Below, piece by piece: positions 51,584 through 62,330 of a DNA stretch of 64,000 nucleotides. The translations under genes and the position numbers were made by a program. The stretch comes from Lachnospiraceae bacterium (GTDB taxonomy: Bacteria > Bacillota > Clostridia > Lachnospirales > Lachnospiraceae), in NCBI GenBank assembly GCA_028689655.1, contig JAQVCT010000004.1, forward strand, positions 62,001 to 126,000. Direction: 5' to 3'. Below the pieces are notes generated by a model. It worked only from the letters and a program-made list of their open reading frames with translations. It was not told where the DNA came from and did not search any database. The stretch's first letter is position 1; every line of letters begins with the position of its first letter.

Positions 51584-52381
51584 ATGATATTTGCAATTGA
51601 TATGGGTAATACAAATATAGTAGTAGGATGTTTTAACGACGAAGCAATTCTATTTACAGAACGCATCTCCACGGATGCAAAGAAAACAGAGTTGGAATAT
51701 GCCGTACTCTTCAAAACTGTCCTGGAGATCCACGGTATTACCCCAGCCATGATCTCCGGCTCTATTATCTCCTCTGTAGTCCCGCAGCTGGTTCATATCA
51801 TGGTGGATGCTATCCAGAAAATAACTCCCATCACACCAGTGATTGTAGGCCCGGGTGTCAAGAACGGGCTGAATATCCGCATGGACAATCCCAAACAGCT
51901 GGGTGCTGACCTGGTGGTGGATGCGGTTGCCGGACTGCAGGAATATGGTGCACCCCTTATCATCATTGACATGGGCACTGCCACCACGATCTCCGTCATC
52001 GATGCACAGAAAAATTATGTGGGGGGGATGATTCTCCCCGGTGTGAGGGTCTCCGTGGATTCTCTGGTATCCAGAACCTCACAGTTGCCCCGTATCAGTC
52101 TGGAAGCTCCCAGAAAGTCAATCGGTACCAATACCATTCATTGTATGCAGAGCGGTATCGTCTACGGACAGGCTTCCTGTCTGGACGGAATGGTGGACCG
52201 CATCGAGGAAGAGCTGGGATATAAAGCTACGGTGGTGGCTACCGGCGGTCTGGCGCAAATCATTACACCCCACTGTAAAAAGGAGATTATTCTGGATGAT
52301 GATCTGCTGTTAAAGGGATTGAAGATCATCTATGATAAAAATAAAAACACCGATCTTCCGGAAGGAGGCGTCTTATGTTAA
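51584..52381 (+). CDS. coaX: Type III pantothenate kinase
   Basis: A 265-residue ASKHA-fold kinase that phosphorylates pantothenate, the first step to coenzyme A. It has the N-terminal phosphate motif FAIDMGNTNIVVGCF (Asp6), LGADLVVDAVAGLQEYG, IIIDMGTATTISVID, GGMILPGVRVSVDSLVSRTS, LP.ISLEAPRKSIGTNTI and VVATGGLA. Length and all motifs fit CoaX. AAGGTAGG precedes the ATG, just past the 97-bp repeat array. The stop overlaps the coaBC start by seven bases. Confidence 0.96.
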   Translation: MIFAIDMGNTNIVVGCFNDEAILFTERISTDAKKTELEYAVLFKTVLEIHGITPAMISGSIISSVVPQLVHIMVDAIQKITPITPVIVGPGVKNGLNIRMDNPKQLGADLVVDAVAGLQEYGAPLIIIDMGTATTISVIDAQKNYVGGMILPGVRVSVDSLVSRTSQLPRISLEAPRKSIGTNTIHCMQSGIVYGQASCLDGMVDRIEEELGYKATVVATGGLAQIITPHCKKEIILDDDLLLKGLKIIYDKNKNTDLPEGGVLC

Positions 52382-53565
52382 CCGGTAAAAATGTGGTTCT
52401 GGCTGTATCAGGCAGTATCGCCGCCTATAAGATGGCAAATGTAGCCAGTGCCTTGAAAAAATTGAACTGTAAAGTAACCGTGCTCATGACAGAAAATGCA
52501 ACGAATTTTATCCATCCCATCACCTTTGAGACCTTGACTGGCAATAAATGTCTCATCGATACCTTTGACCGCAGTTTTCAATATAATGTGGAACATGTAT
52601 CTCTGGCAAAGGAAACCGATCTGGTACTCATCGCTCCCGCCTCTGCCAATGTCATCGGCAAACTGGCAAATGGAATCGCAGATGATATGCTCACCACCAC
52701 AGTGATGGCATGTGACTGTAAGAAGCTCATTGCCCCAGCCATGAATACTCACATGTTCAACAATCCTATTGTCCAGGACAACCTGAAAAAGTTGCAGCAT
52801 TATGGATACGAAGTCATCGAACCTGACACCGGCTATCTCGCCTGTGGTGACACTGGTGCCGGAAAGCTCCCCTCAGAGGAAGTGCTCCTGAATCATATCA
52901 TGAAGGAAATCGCCTGTGAGAAAGATCTTACCGGCAGGAAAATCCTCATCACCGCAGGACCTACCATTGAAAAGATCGATCCGGTACGTTTTATCAGTAA
53001 CCATTCCACCGGGAAAATGGGATATGCCCTGGCAAAGGTCTGTATGCTCCGTGGCGCTCATGTGACACTGGTCACCGGAAAGACCGCCCTTACCCCGCCG
53101 CCTTTCGTCCATGTGGTTCCCATCACATCCGCAGAGGATATGTTCCAGACCGTCACCTCCCTGGCAGATCAGCAGGATATCATTATCAAAGCTGCTGCCG
53201 TAGCGGATTATCGCCCTGCCATCGTGGCAACAGAGAAGATGAAGAAAAAAGAGGATGAAATGTCCATCTCGCTGGAACGCACCAGGGATATCCTGGGATA
53301 TCTCGGGGAGCATCGCAAAGAAGGACAGTTCCTGTGTGGCTTTTCTATGGAAACGGAGCATATGCTGGAGAATTCCAAGAAAAAACTGGAGAAAAAGCAT
53401 ATCGACATGATCGTCGCAAATAACCTCAAAGAAAAAGGTGCCGGTTTTGGTACCGACACCAATATTGTCACCCTGATCACAAAAGATCAGGCAGCACAGC
53501 TTCCTATCATGGATAAAGAACAGGTAGCTTCCGCGATTATGGATTCTATTCTTGCACAAATGTAA
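52375..53565 (+). CDS. coaBC: Bifunctional phosphopantothenoylcysteine decarboxylase/phosphopantothenate-cysteine ligase
   Basis: A 396-residue two-domain enzyme. CoaC part (about 1-175): FMN-binding [30 protein letters not shown] (catalytic His), APAMNTHMF and [11 protein letters not shown] with the catalytic Cys. CoaB part (about 185-396): [42 protein letters not shown] and KDQAAQLP. It forms phosphopantetheine from phosphopantothenate, cysteine and CTP. It follows coaX with a seven-base overlap and converges on guaB, leaving only four bases between stops. Confidence 0.97.
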   Translation: MLTGKNVVLAVSGSIAAYKMANVASALKKLNCKVTVLMTENATNFIHPITFETLTGNKCLIDTFDRSFQYNVEHVSLAKETDLVLIAPASANVIGKLANGIADDMLTTTVMACDCKKLIAPAMNTHMFNNPIVQDNLKKLQHYGYEVIEPDTGYLACGDTGAGKLPSEEVLLNHIMKEIACEKDLTGRKILITAGPTIEKIDPVRFISNHSTGKMGYALAKVCMLRGAHVTLVTGKTALTPPPFVHVVPITSAEDMFQTVTSLADQQDIIIKAAAVADYRPAIVATEKMKKKEDEMSISLERTRDILGYLGEHRKEGQFLCGFSMETEHMLENSKKKLEKKHIDMIVANNLKEKGAGFGTDTNIVTLITKDQAAQLPIMDKEQVASAIMDSILAQM

Positions 53566-53569
53566 ATAC

Positions 53570-55144
<1,575 letters not shown>

Positions 55145-55218
55145 TTAGTTTAGCAAACTTAAAAATCAATGTCAATCATTTCTGCTTATATCTCCCATAA
55201 TCTCTGCTTATATCATAA

Positions 55219-55245
55219 GAAAAACCGCCAAAAGAGGCGGTTTTT
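55219..55245 (-). terminator. Terminator of the DUF6106 gene, upstream of guaB
   Basis: A perfect 9-bp stem AAAACCGCC/GGCGGTTTT with a 6-base loop. On the minus strand it ends in GGTTTTTCTTA. It separates the DUF6106 gene from guaB. Confidence 0.85.
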
Positions 55246-55302
55246 CGCGGTTTCTATAATTGTATTTTTATTTATACGGATAAAAAAATTATAGGATTGC
55301 TA

Positions 55303-55803
55303 TTAATCCAGGAATACTTTTCTGGGCGCAATGGTCTTTATCATGGTGGCAAGACGTGGGTCTTCGCTCAAATACACTTTCTGGGTGCCATCGTATATCA
55401 TCACATAGCGCAGATCCGGCTGTTTTTTCACGCCGCTGCTGAAATCACTTTCCTTAAAATTTCTATTTTTGTAGTCATCCAGGTGATAAGAATTTGCTGG
55501 CGCCAATACCTCTAAGCGTTCCATATCATATGTGGCAATTTTTTTTCTCTTGGTCTTCGCCATGATCTTGTCAATGCTCAGTTCCTTATCCAGATACAGA
55601 TACTCATATTCCACATCCGTATTCAGCCATACAAAGTACGTTCCAACTCCCAATACCACCGCAATAATCATAAACAGGAATCCACCACCTATCAATGTAA
55701 AAAATGCTGCACTAACCGTAAGTGCAATACACACCACACGTGCCAGTGTTCCTATCATCGTATTTTCTTTTTTTACTAATACCTCTACATAGCTCTCGCT
55801 CAT
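55303..55803 (-). CDS. DUF6106 family membrane protein
   Basis: A 166-residue protein. A short cytoplasmic start (MSESYVEVLVKKENTMIGTL) is followed by two membrane helices (about 20-60), then a soluble domain with NTDVEYEYLYLDKELSIDKI, KKIATYDMERLEVLAPANSY and DLRYVMIYDGTQKVYLSEDP. The layout matches uncharacterised DUF6106 proteins of Lachnospiraceae. Function unknown. Its ATG overlaps the TGA of a 29-codon upstream frame. The ribosome site is weak. Confidence 0.78.
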   Translation of the reverse strand: MSESYVEVLVKKENTMIGTLARVVCIALTVSAAFFTLIGGGFLFMIIAVVLGVGTYFVWLNTDVEYEYLYLDKELSIDKIMAKTKRKKIATYDMERLEVLAPANSYHLDDYKNRNFKESDFSSGVKKQPDLRYVMIYDGTQKVYLSEDPRLATMIKTIAPRKVFLD

Positions 55804-55889
55804 TTCAGTTCCATACCTTTCTGTTTTTTCTTCGACTTAACTCCAGCAGATCCTCGAAAATCTTCGATTTCCTCGGTCGCGTTGCTCAT
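55800..55889 (-). CDS. Possible 29-codon upstream ORF or repeat-borne leader
   Basis: The frame reads MSNATEEIEDFRGSAGVKSK then KKQKGMELK, and its TGA overlaps the DUF6106 ATG as ATGA. No Shine-Dalgarno precedes it. The peptide is basic at its end and acidic in front. Because the flanking DNA is full of hairpins I cannot separate a real leader peptide from part of an extragenic element. If it is translated it would couple translation into the DUF6106 gene. Confidence 0.3.
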   Translation of the reverse strand: MSNATEEIEDFRGSAGVKSKKKQKGMELK

Positions 55890-55904
55890 AATTGTCACCA
55901 ACCG

Positions 55905-55996
55905 CAGGTTGATGACCTACGCACCATCAGGTGCTTCCTTAATTCAAATGGCTGAATAGAAAGCCTTACATGCAAGCATGACATCTTTCTATTCAG
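55905..55996. repeat. Cluster of palindromes upstream of DUF6106
   Basis: Three stem-loops follow one another: AACCGCAGGTT, GCACCATCAGGTGC and a 12-bp stem CTGAATAGAAAG/CTTTCTATTCAG (55952-55996) that holds an inner CATGC/GCATG hairpin. T-runs are absent, so they are not simple terminators. The cluster lies between the DUF6106 gene and the 3' end of the next membrane protein gene and resembles an extragenic palindromic element. Confidence 0.6.
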
Positions 55997-56037
55997 TCAC
56001 TTGACTCTGCTTCATCACGCATATTATATCATTACCC

Positions 56038-56712
56038 TTACTCTGTGTAAATGTAGTCCAAAAATTTCTGTATATTTTCCGGATGGATGGTATTCTCCAC
56101 GTATCCCAATACCGGTTTTTGGATTGCATACAATCCAGTCTTCCTGATCCAGGGGCTGTCATCGATGAGGATACCTGCGGGGAATCGGGTTCCGTCCTCC
56201 CTCTTTTCATAGACTATACGCCCTTTTGATTCCAGTTCTTCAAATTTTTCTGCCGGGATAAGCTTGCTGATGTCACCTAAGAACTGATTCTCGGAATAGT
56301 ACGCGATCACATCATCGGGGGCAATGATGACATCCAGTTCCTTTAGCTGTGCATTGGCCACCATTTTCTGGGAGGATGCCACAGTTGCCTGATCCATGGA
56401 ATCCAACTGTAATTGATAGGAATTATCAAAAATTACTTCTTCTTTTTTCGGATTGATCTGCAGATATGTCTCAAACGCCTCCTCACTTCCCTCCTCCAGT
56501 ACGCTGATCTCACTGTTCACGATTGCTGCCTGGAAGACAGATTTCTGATTACCCGTGACCAGATCCCTGATAAAGAAAACCAAAAGCACCACCACAAGGA
56601 TCGCCACTATAGTATGTACTTTATAATAATCCCAAAAATAGTTCCATTTTTCTTTTCGGGTCATATCCGCAATTTTTTTCTGCTGCTCCTTGATCTCATC
56701 TGTGATTGCCAT
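56038..56712 (-). CDS. Uncharacterised single-pass membrane protein with extracellular domain
   Basis: A 224-residue protein: a basic cytoplasmic N-terminus (EQQKKIADMTRKEKWNYFWD), one membrane helix (about 34-51, IVAILVVVLLVFFIRDLV), and an extracellular domain of about 170 residues. A segment QLKELDVIIAPDDVIAYYSE looks like part of a periplasmic-binding-type fold (a DVIIAPDD strand-loop). GAGGATG precedes the ATG. It is not recognised as a named family; the closest description is a small SBP-like membrane-anchored protein. Alone between terminators. Confidence 0.72.
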   Translation of the reverse strand: MAITDEIKEQQKKIADMTRKEKWNYFWDYYKVHTIVAILVVVLLVFFIRDLVTGNQKSVFQAAIVNSEISVLEEGSEEAFETYLQINPKKEEVIFDNSYQLQLDSMDQATVASSQKMVANAQLKELDVIIAPDDVIAYYSENQFLGDISKLIPAEKFEELESKGRIVYEKREDGTRFPAGILIDDSPWIRKTGLYAIQKPVLGYVENTIHPENIQKFLDYIYTE

Positions 56713-56892
56713 CTATCATCCTCGTCATTCTATCATCATTTGGCAGATACACACCATCTTCTGTCCATTTATATAATATCATATCGTCTGCCACTACCGC
56801 TGTCAATAATACTGCTCTGAAGCTTTCCTAAATTTTTTATGAAATTAGCTAAAATGGATAAAAAAACATAAAAGTCTATGTTGAAGCGTAAA

Positions 56893-56920
56893 TAAGGTGC
56901 TGTCCGAGGATAGCACCTTA
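56893..56920 (-). terminator. Hairpin at the end of the chitosanase operon
   Basis: A perfect 9-bp stem TAAGGTGCT/AGCACCTTA with a 10-base loop. It lies 24 bases past the chitosanase stop. The minus-strand T-tract is short (TATTTA), so termination may be imperfect; on the plus strand it is followed by CCTTTTT. Confidence 0.65.
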
Positions 56921-56944
56921 CCTTTTTCACTATTTTCCTATTTC

Positions 56945-57772
56945 TCAAGGTTCGTTCAATTCAAAATGCTCACCGTACATGGTCCAGTCAAGTGGAAGCT
57001 GTAGCTGGTCTTTTCCCTCTTTCATAAACTTTCGCTGTGCATCCAGACGGGACAGATCACTATGTGCCTCCTCCTGCTTCATGATGATTGCTCTGGCATC
57101 CAGGAATGCTGTGAGATAAGTATCCTGCTCACCGCCCTGTGCTGGGGAAGCTGCGTGTGACAGTGCCTCCTTTCGGATTCCCTGAAAGCAGTCCGGACTG
57201 GTATCCTCCCCAGGTCCGTGTACCACCAGGGCATCATAATAAATGTACTGCCCAAGTGCACCCAGGCCATCCTGCTCCGCGTAGGTAACGGCAGGTGTCA
57301 GATACATCTCGTCCAAAAGTTCATCCTGTGCCTCCCGCATTTCAGGATTCTCCGCCGCCCTGCTCCAGGCATCCGTGTAGGCTTCTCCCAAACCTTCCAG
57401 GGAACTGCTCCCATTCACCTTCTCCAGTGCCGGGATATACGCTGCCAGTTCATTGTTCTCCGGCTTTTTCTCCACATACTTTTCTACCACCTCCAGCATG
57501 TCTCCTGTCCCGGAGGTAAAGCCAATGATGCCACCCGTATATCCTCTTCCATCACCAATATCTTCTATATAAGAATACTGTTCCTCATAATCCAGGCTGG
57601 AATTCTCCGCGCTGGACACCAGCGAAAATACAATGCCACTAAGCTTCTCTGTACGGATATCCTCCTGTACTGTATTTCCAGTCTCCATATTCTCTCCCAT
57701 GGCATTTGTGCATCCCACCAATATCACGCTGGTGAGTAAGCACAGAATACCCATATACTTTTTCACGCTCAT
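56945..57772 (-). CDS. csn: GH46 chitosanase, surface lipoprotein
   Basis: A 275-residue lipoprotein. Signal MSVKKYMGILCLLTSVILVG is followed by lipobox Cys21. The mature part matches GH46 endo-chitosanases: FSLVSSAENSSLDYEEQYSY with catalytic Glu56, IEDIGDGRGYTGGIIGFTSG with catalytic Asp74 (18 residues later, the same spacing as Glu22/Asp40 of the Streptomyces N174 enzyme), GALGQYIYYDALVVHGPGED, SPAQGGEQDTYLTAFLDARA and the end PLDWTMYGEHFELN. It would cut chitosan (GlcN polymer) at the cell surface. A family Cys in GFCSGTG is Thr here. Last gene of the sugar ABC operon. Confidence 0.93.
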   Translation of the reverse strand: MSVKKYMGILCLLTSVILVGCTNAMGENMETGNTVQEDIRTEKLSGIVFSLVSSAENSSLDYEEQYSYIEDIGDGRGYTGGIIGFTSGTGDMLEVVEKYVEKKPENNELAAYIPALEKVNGSSSLEGLGEAYTDAWSRAAENPEMREAQDELLDEMYLTPAVTYAEQDGLGALGQYIYYDALVVHGPGEDTSPDCFQGIRKEALSHAASPAQGGEQDTYLTAFLDARAIIMKQEEAHSDLSRLDAQRKFMKEGKDQLQLPLDWTMYGEHFELNEP

Positions 57773-57847
57773 ACAATCTCCCTCATACTCCTACTTTCAC
57801 ATTTTATATCTACATCTTATGTTTACATTTTTCACTTACAATTTTAT

Positions 57848-58828
57848 CTATCGCAGCATATTATGTTCCCTTGCCGTACGCTCCAGATTCTCACACATTT
57901 TCTCCGTAAAAGTCTTGTCCTGCAAGATACCCATAATGCAGGCACCCACCACGGGTTCGTATCTGGCGTAAATTACTCGCACCTGGGGTAATGTGTTCTG
58001 AATATTGTGGGTCAGTGCCCGGGTCAGTGGATTTCCTTCTCCTTTAAAGACACTGCCTGCCAGTACCACGTCTATAGGTTTGCATAACATTTTCATTTTT
58101 TTCATGCCGCCATACAGATATCGGCTCATATCATTTGCGAATTCCTGCAGCAACTCATTGGTAGCCTTGTCGCCCTCTTCCGCCAGGGTCACGATCCTGG
58201 GAACGATCAATTTGATCTCTTCCCCAAAATCTTTGTCCTGCATATACATTCGCAGAAGATCATCCACCGTCTGCACCTTAGCATAGGATAAATATAGCTT
58301 TTTCAATGCTGTTACATCGCTAAGTCCCAGTTCCCCGTCAAATACTTTCCGGGCACCTCTCCGGGCAAGGGCTCCGCCCCCCTGCATATCGCTGCCGAGA
58401 TAATCTCCAAATACGAAAACCTCATCTTTCTTTTTACGAATAGCACAATTCAGTCCTGTACCGGCACAGATAACAGCTCCTGCCTCTTTTCTGGTGCCTC
58501 CATACATGGCAATTACACAGTCATTGCATACAAAGATATGGGAATTTCCCGTCATGTCTGCCAGTTTCTCTTTTGCCTCTTTCTCATCGCCGGGCCAGTC
58601 AATCCCTGTGATTCCAGCTACAACGCAGCCTATCTCCGACATATGAATCTGTGCCTCATCCATGGCATGCTGCACGGCTCTTTCGATACATGCCATCGCC
58701 ACGTCGATGCCATTATCAGGAAAATAAGCACCTTTTTCCAGCCCTGTTCCACAGACATTTCCGCTTTCATCCATCAGAGCTGCTGCTGTCTTCGTACCTC
58801 CCTGGTCAATTCCTAGGATATACTTCAC
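57848..58828 (-). CDS. BadF/BadG-type sugar kinase (glucosamine or N-acetylglucosamine kinase-like)
   Basis: A 326-residue ASKHA kinase: YILGIDQGGTKTAAALMDES (phosphate loop), VVAGITGIDWPGDEKEAKEK, VCNDCVIAMYGGTRKEAGAV, ICAGTGLNCAIRKK and GDYLGSDMQGGGALARRGAR. These are BadF/BcrA-type GlcNAc/GlcN kinase motifs. In this operon, between an ABC sugar-binding protein and chitosanase, glucosamine or chitooligosaccharide phosphorylation is the likely role. I start at the GTG 8 bases after GGAGG; the longest frame begins at a GTG that overlaps the ribosome site itself. Confidence 0.88.
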   Translation of the reverse strand: MKYILGIDQGGTKTAAALMDESGNVCGTGLEKGAYFPDNGIDVAMACIERAVQHAMDEAQIHMSEIGCVVAGITGIDWPGDEKEAKEKLADMTGNSHIFVCNDCVIAMYGGTRKEAGAVICAGTGLNCAIRKKKDEVFVFGDYLGSDMQGGGALARRGARKVFDGELGLSDVTALKKLYLSYAKVQTVDDLLRMYMQDKDFGEEIKLIVPRIVTLAEEGDKATNELLQEFANDMSRYLYGGMKKMKMLCKPIDVVLAGSVFKGEGNPLTRALTHNIQNTLPQVRVIYARYEPVVGACIMGILQDKTFTEKMCENLERTAREHNMLR

Positions 58829-58868
58829 TCGATTCACCTCCTTCTTTTATGTATATTTTTTATCACAG

Positions 58869-60233
58869 TTATTTCTGAAAGGAAGGATCTGTCTTCTGTA
58901 GAACAGCATCCAGTTTATCCCCCACCTCAGGACACACATCCGCCGCCTGTGCCGTTCCGTTATTAATATTTGCCAGTTCATTGATGAGCAGGTTATTGAT
59001 TTCCCCTGCACCTGCTATGGTATGCCCGATATTTTCCACACCGTATTTTAATCCGCCTTCTATTACATTTTCCAGATCCTGTCTATCCACACCTTCAAAG
59101 TAGGTATAGTAGGTACCCAGTGCCAGGGTACTTGCCGGCGGATTACCCTCGCTGTCTTTGATCATCTGCTCCTGCATCTCTTTCCCTGCCATGAACTTTA
59201 TGAACTCAAATGCTTCCTTTGGATGTTTGGAATCCTTCATTACAAAGTAAGGGTCTGTGTACAGTACATCGCGGACATTTTCATCTGCACCGATTGGAAT
59301 TGCTGCCACTCCTGTTTTAAATGGAAGTTCATTCAATCCATTCAGGATCCAGCCACCTTCAATTGCCATGGCAATTCTGCCGCTTAGAAATGGTTCACTG
59401 TCATTGGTTCCAGCCATCGCCTGCTGAATGGCCGGACTTGGGGAGATACCCTCCACAAATGCAAGATCAGCCATCTTCTGATAAGCAGATATCACACCCG
59501 TGGTTTTCATATTACAGGATTTTGCATATGCAGGATTTTCCTCATCCATATTGAACATATTACTTCCAAAATACTGCGGATCCTGCGCCGGGGTCGTACC
59601 GCTCCAGTTCCATAAAAGTCCGTATGTCTTATTACCTTCCTCGCCGCTGGTAAGTTTTTTCGCCATCTCTACCATCTTGTCGTAGGTCCAGCTCTTGTCC
59701 TCATAGTCTGACGGTGGGTATTCCACTCCCGCTGCGTCAAAGATATCTTTATTGTACACCAATACGCTGGTAAATGTATTTAAAGGTATTCCATATATTT
59801 TACCGTCCATCATGGAACTTTCCATAACATTTTCCGGTATTCCCGCTTCTTTATAGTCAAATCCAGACTCCGCAATATAAGGGGACAGATCTAACAGCAT
59901 ATCTTTACTGTAGAAATCCATGAATCCCATCGCCTGCACATGGGTGGTAATATCCGGTGCATTTCCAGATGCCACCAGTGTCTGCAATTTGGAATCAAAG
60001 TTGTCATAAGGTACTGCAATGACCTCCACTTTGATATTCGGATGCTTCGCTGTAAACGCATCTCCCATTTTGTCAAAATATGCCTTGTCCGGAGAGTTTG
60101 CCTGCATGATGGTAATCGTGACAGCTTCCTCCCCACTGGCTGTGTCCCTGGTCTTTCCGCCACATGCCACGCTCCCCAGCCCTATCGCTGCCGTGAGCAG
60201 TAATGCCATTGCCTTTTTCATTTCTTTCCTCAT
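58869..60233 (-). CDS. Extracellular sugar-binding lipoprotein (SBP_bac_1)
   Basis: A 454-residue lipoprotein. Signal MRKEMKKAMALLLTAAIGLG precedes SVAC with lipobox Cys24. The mature protein is of the maltose/oligosaccharide type: VTITIMQANSPDKAYFDKMG, GNAPDITTHVQAMGFMDFYS, KIYGIPLNTFTSVLVYNKDI, FLSGRIAMAIEGGWILNGL and HPKEAFEFIKFMAGKEMQEQ. Probable ligand is a chitosan-derived oligosaccharide, judged only by context. It follows the two permeases and precedes the kinase. GAGG lies upstream of the first ATG. Confidence 0.93.
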   Translation of the reverse strand: MRKEMKKAMALLLTAAIGLGSVACGGKTRDTASGEEAVTITIMQANSPDKAYFDKMGDAFTAKHPNIKVEVIAVPYDNFDSKLQTLVASGNAPDITTHVQAMGFMDFYSKDMLLDLSPYIAESGFDYKEAGIPENVMESSMMDGKIYGIPLNTFTSVLVYNKDIFDAAGVEYPPSDYEDKSWTYDKMVEMAKKLTSGEEGNKTYGLLWNWSGTTPAQDPQYFGSNMFNMDEENPAYAKSCNMKTTGVISAYQKMADLAFVEGISPSPAIQQAMAGTNDSEPFLSGRIAMAIEGGWILNGLNELPFKTGVAAIPIGADENVRDVLYTDPYFVMKDSKHPKEAFEFIKFMAGKEMQEQMIKDSEGNPPASTLALGTYYTYFEGVDRQDLENVIEGGLKYGVENIGHTIAGAGEINNLLINELANINNGTAQAADVCPEVGDKLDAVLQKTDPSFQK

Positions 60234-60284
60234 AAATTTCCTCTCTTTCTGCCTTTTCAGACATTCCTTATTTGTTTGTTAATT

Positions 60285-61145
60285 CTATCCCTTGATTCCC
60301 GATGTTACGATTCCTTCCACGAAATATCTCTGGCAGAAGATGAACAGTAGGATGCATGGTAACGCTGCGTATAAGGCTGCCACCATCATAATGTTCCACT
60401 CCGGTATGCGGAATTTGGATACAAGTCCAGCCAGCAATACCGGTAACGTATATTTCTCCGGGCTGCTGAGGTAGATTACCGGTCCCAGCAGATCATCCCA
60501 GCTCCACATGAAGGAAAAGATTGCCACGGAAGCCAGTGCCGCTTTGGATAACGGAAGGACGATCCTGTAAAATATCTTAAATTCACTGCATCCATCAATA
60601 CGTGCTGCATCGAACAGTTCATTACTGATGGATGAGAAAAATTGTTTCAGTAAAAATATCATGTACGCCGATCCCAGAAATGCCGGTACCACAAGGGGCA
60701 GGTAAGTATCCACCCAGCGTATTTTATTGAATAATATGTACTGTGGAATCATCACCGACGGATATGGAATCATCAAGGTAGACATTACCAGCATGAACAA
60801 TACCTTTTTCCCTGGTGCCCGATATCTGGAAAATCCATAGGCTATCAGGGATGAAGATACCAATGTCCCAATTACGATCAGTATGGATACGAACAGGCTG
60901 TTGAGATAATGTGGTACCAGATCCAGCTTTTGAAATACACGTACATAGGCAGAGAAGTCAAAGGTCTGCGGTATGAACGTGGGTGGATACTGGAAGGTCT
61001 CGCCTGTAGTCTTTACGGAGGTCGTCAACATGGTAAAGATCGGAACGCACATGATTCCAGCGACGAGGGTCAGCATGGCCAGCACGATGGCATCGACGAT
61101 CCGTCTTTTCTTCTTGCTTCCATAGGATACTGCACTTGTCTCCAT
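60285..61145 (-). CDS. Carbohydrate ABC transporter permease (MalG-like)
   Basis: A 286-residue permease with six helices: VLAMLTLVAGIMCVPIFTML near the start, the EAA loop FDAARIDGCSEFKIFYRIVL followed by PLSKAALASVAIFSFMWSWD, and the family end QRYFVEGIVTSGIKG. It pairs with the MalF-like permease encoded just upstream; start and stop overlap as TAATG. The ATPase (MsmK/MalK type) is not in the operon, as is common in Firmicutes where one ATPase serves many importers. Confidence 0.93.
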   Translation of the reverse strand: METSAVSYGSKKKRRIVDAIVLAMLTLVAGIMCVPIFTMLTTSVKTTGETFQYPPTFIPQTFDFSAYVRVFQKLDLVPHYLNSLFVSILIVIGTLVSSSLIAYGFSRYRAPGKKVLFMLVMSTLMIPYPSVMIPQYILFNKIRWVDTYLPLVVPAFLGSAYMIFLLKQFFSSISNELFDAARIDGCSEFKIFYRIVLPLSKAALASVAIFSFMWSWDDLLGPVIYLSSPEKYTLPVLLAGLVSKFRIPEWNIMMVAALYAALPCILLFIFCQRYFVEGIVTSGIKG

Positions 61146-62026
61146 TAATTATCCCCTCCTTCATAATACACAAAGCGATCGGAGCATTTCATGATCAGCA
61201 CGGTCACGATCATGACCACCGCCAGCAAGATCCAGGACAGCGCTGAGGCATATCCCATTCTGAAATTCACGAACGCATTCTGGTAAATATAGTACACGTA
61301 GAAATTCGTTGCATAATGCGGACCACCCTTAGTCATGACGAACGCCTGTGTAAATACCTGAAATGAATTGATAAATTCGATGATCAGTTGAAACAGGAAA
61401 ATTGGTGATATCATGGGCAGTGTCACATGGCGCAGCCTCATATACCAGTTCGCTCCGTCCAGCACTGCCGCCTCTGTGAGAGACCTTGGTACTCCCTGAA
61501 GTGCTGCCAGGAACAGTACGATTCCCGTTCCAATAGACCAGAAGCTCATGATCGCCAGCGATGGAACTGCCCATTTCTCATCCATAAGCCACAGTGGTCC
61601 CTGTATTCCCAGTTTTCCCAAAAGATAATTTGCAACACCATACTCCGGATTGAAGATCCAGCTCCACAGCAATGCCAGTGATACACCGGATACCATGCTG
61701 GGCAAATACAATACTGTCCTGAAAAATCCTTTGCATCTTCGCGTGGCATTCAATAACATTGCCAGCAGCAATGACAGCAGAAGTCCGATGGGCACATTCA
61801 ACAAGGTGTACCACAGGGTCGCTTTCACGGAAATCTTTAAGATCGGATCATGAAGCACCTCCTTGTAGTTTTCCAGACCAACAAATACAGGTGCTGTCAA
61901 TGCATCATAATCTGTCAGACTGAAAAAGAGCGATGACAGCATGGGATAAATAGTAAATGCCAGAAATCCTATAATCCACGGGGAAATAAATAGGAAGAAA
62001 TACTTTGTTTGTTTTTTTCTTGTCAA
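61145..62026 (-). CDS. Carbohydrate ABC transporter permease (MalF-like)
   Basis: A 293-residue permease: FFLFISPWIIGFLAFTIYPM, SLFFSLTDYDALTAPVFVGL, LYLPSMVSGVSLALLWSWIF and the EAA loop SLTEAAVLDGANWYMRLRHV followed by TLPMISPIFLFQLIIEFIN. It is the first gene of the operon permease-permease-SBP-kinase-chitosanase. The operator-like palindrome at 62069-62084 lies about 45 bases upstream of its ATG. Confidence 0.93.
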   Translation of the reverse strand: MTRKKQTKYFFLFISPWIIGFLAFTIYPMLSSLFFSLTDYDALTAPVFVGLENYKEVLHDPILKISVKATLWYTLLNVPIGLLLSLLLAMLLNATRRCKGFFRTVLYLPSMVSGVSLALLWSWIFNPEYGVANYLLGKLGIQGPLWLMDEKWAVPSLAIMSFWSIGTGIVLFLAALQGVPRSLTEAAVLDGANWYMRLRHVTLPMISPIFLFQLIIEFINSFQVFTQAFVMTKGGPHYATNFYVYYIYQNAFVNFRMGYASALSWILLAVVMIVTVLIMKCSDRFVYYEGGDN

Positions 62027-62068
62027 AAAAACACCCCTTTCTTTTCATTGTACTTTTGTCGTTTTATA

Positions 62069-62084
62069 TGTAAATCGATTCACA
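62069..62084. promoter_or_regulatory. LacI-type operator, site 1 (before the ABC operon)
   Basis: TGTAAATCGATTCACA, a near-palindrome centred on CG as in LacI/CcpA-family operators. Thirteen of its 16 bases match site 2 before the GH4 gene (TGTGTATCGATTCACA), and the following CTC (bases 62085-62087 read CTC after CACA) also recurs. It is placed for repression of the ABC/chitosanase operon. The rest of this 304-base divergent gap is AT rich with no other feature seen. Confidence 0.75.
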
Positions 62085-62330
62085 CTCTTGGCATAACACT
62101 AGCATTCATTTTGTTTTTCGTCAACAATTTTATTTATTTTTGTATACTATCGTTATTTTTATTTCTCCTTTTTGTATATTATGCACAATTTATTATTCTA
62201 TTTCACCTACAAGTGTTTTTATTATTTTCCTATGGATTGGATTATTTTTTACTTTCGAATTGACTTCATTGTATTTTGGGTATAAAATGAATGTAAACTT
62301 TGAAACATCATCCTAGGAAAGGCAAAAACA

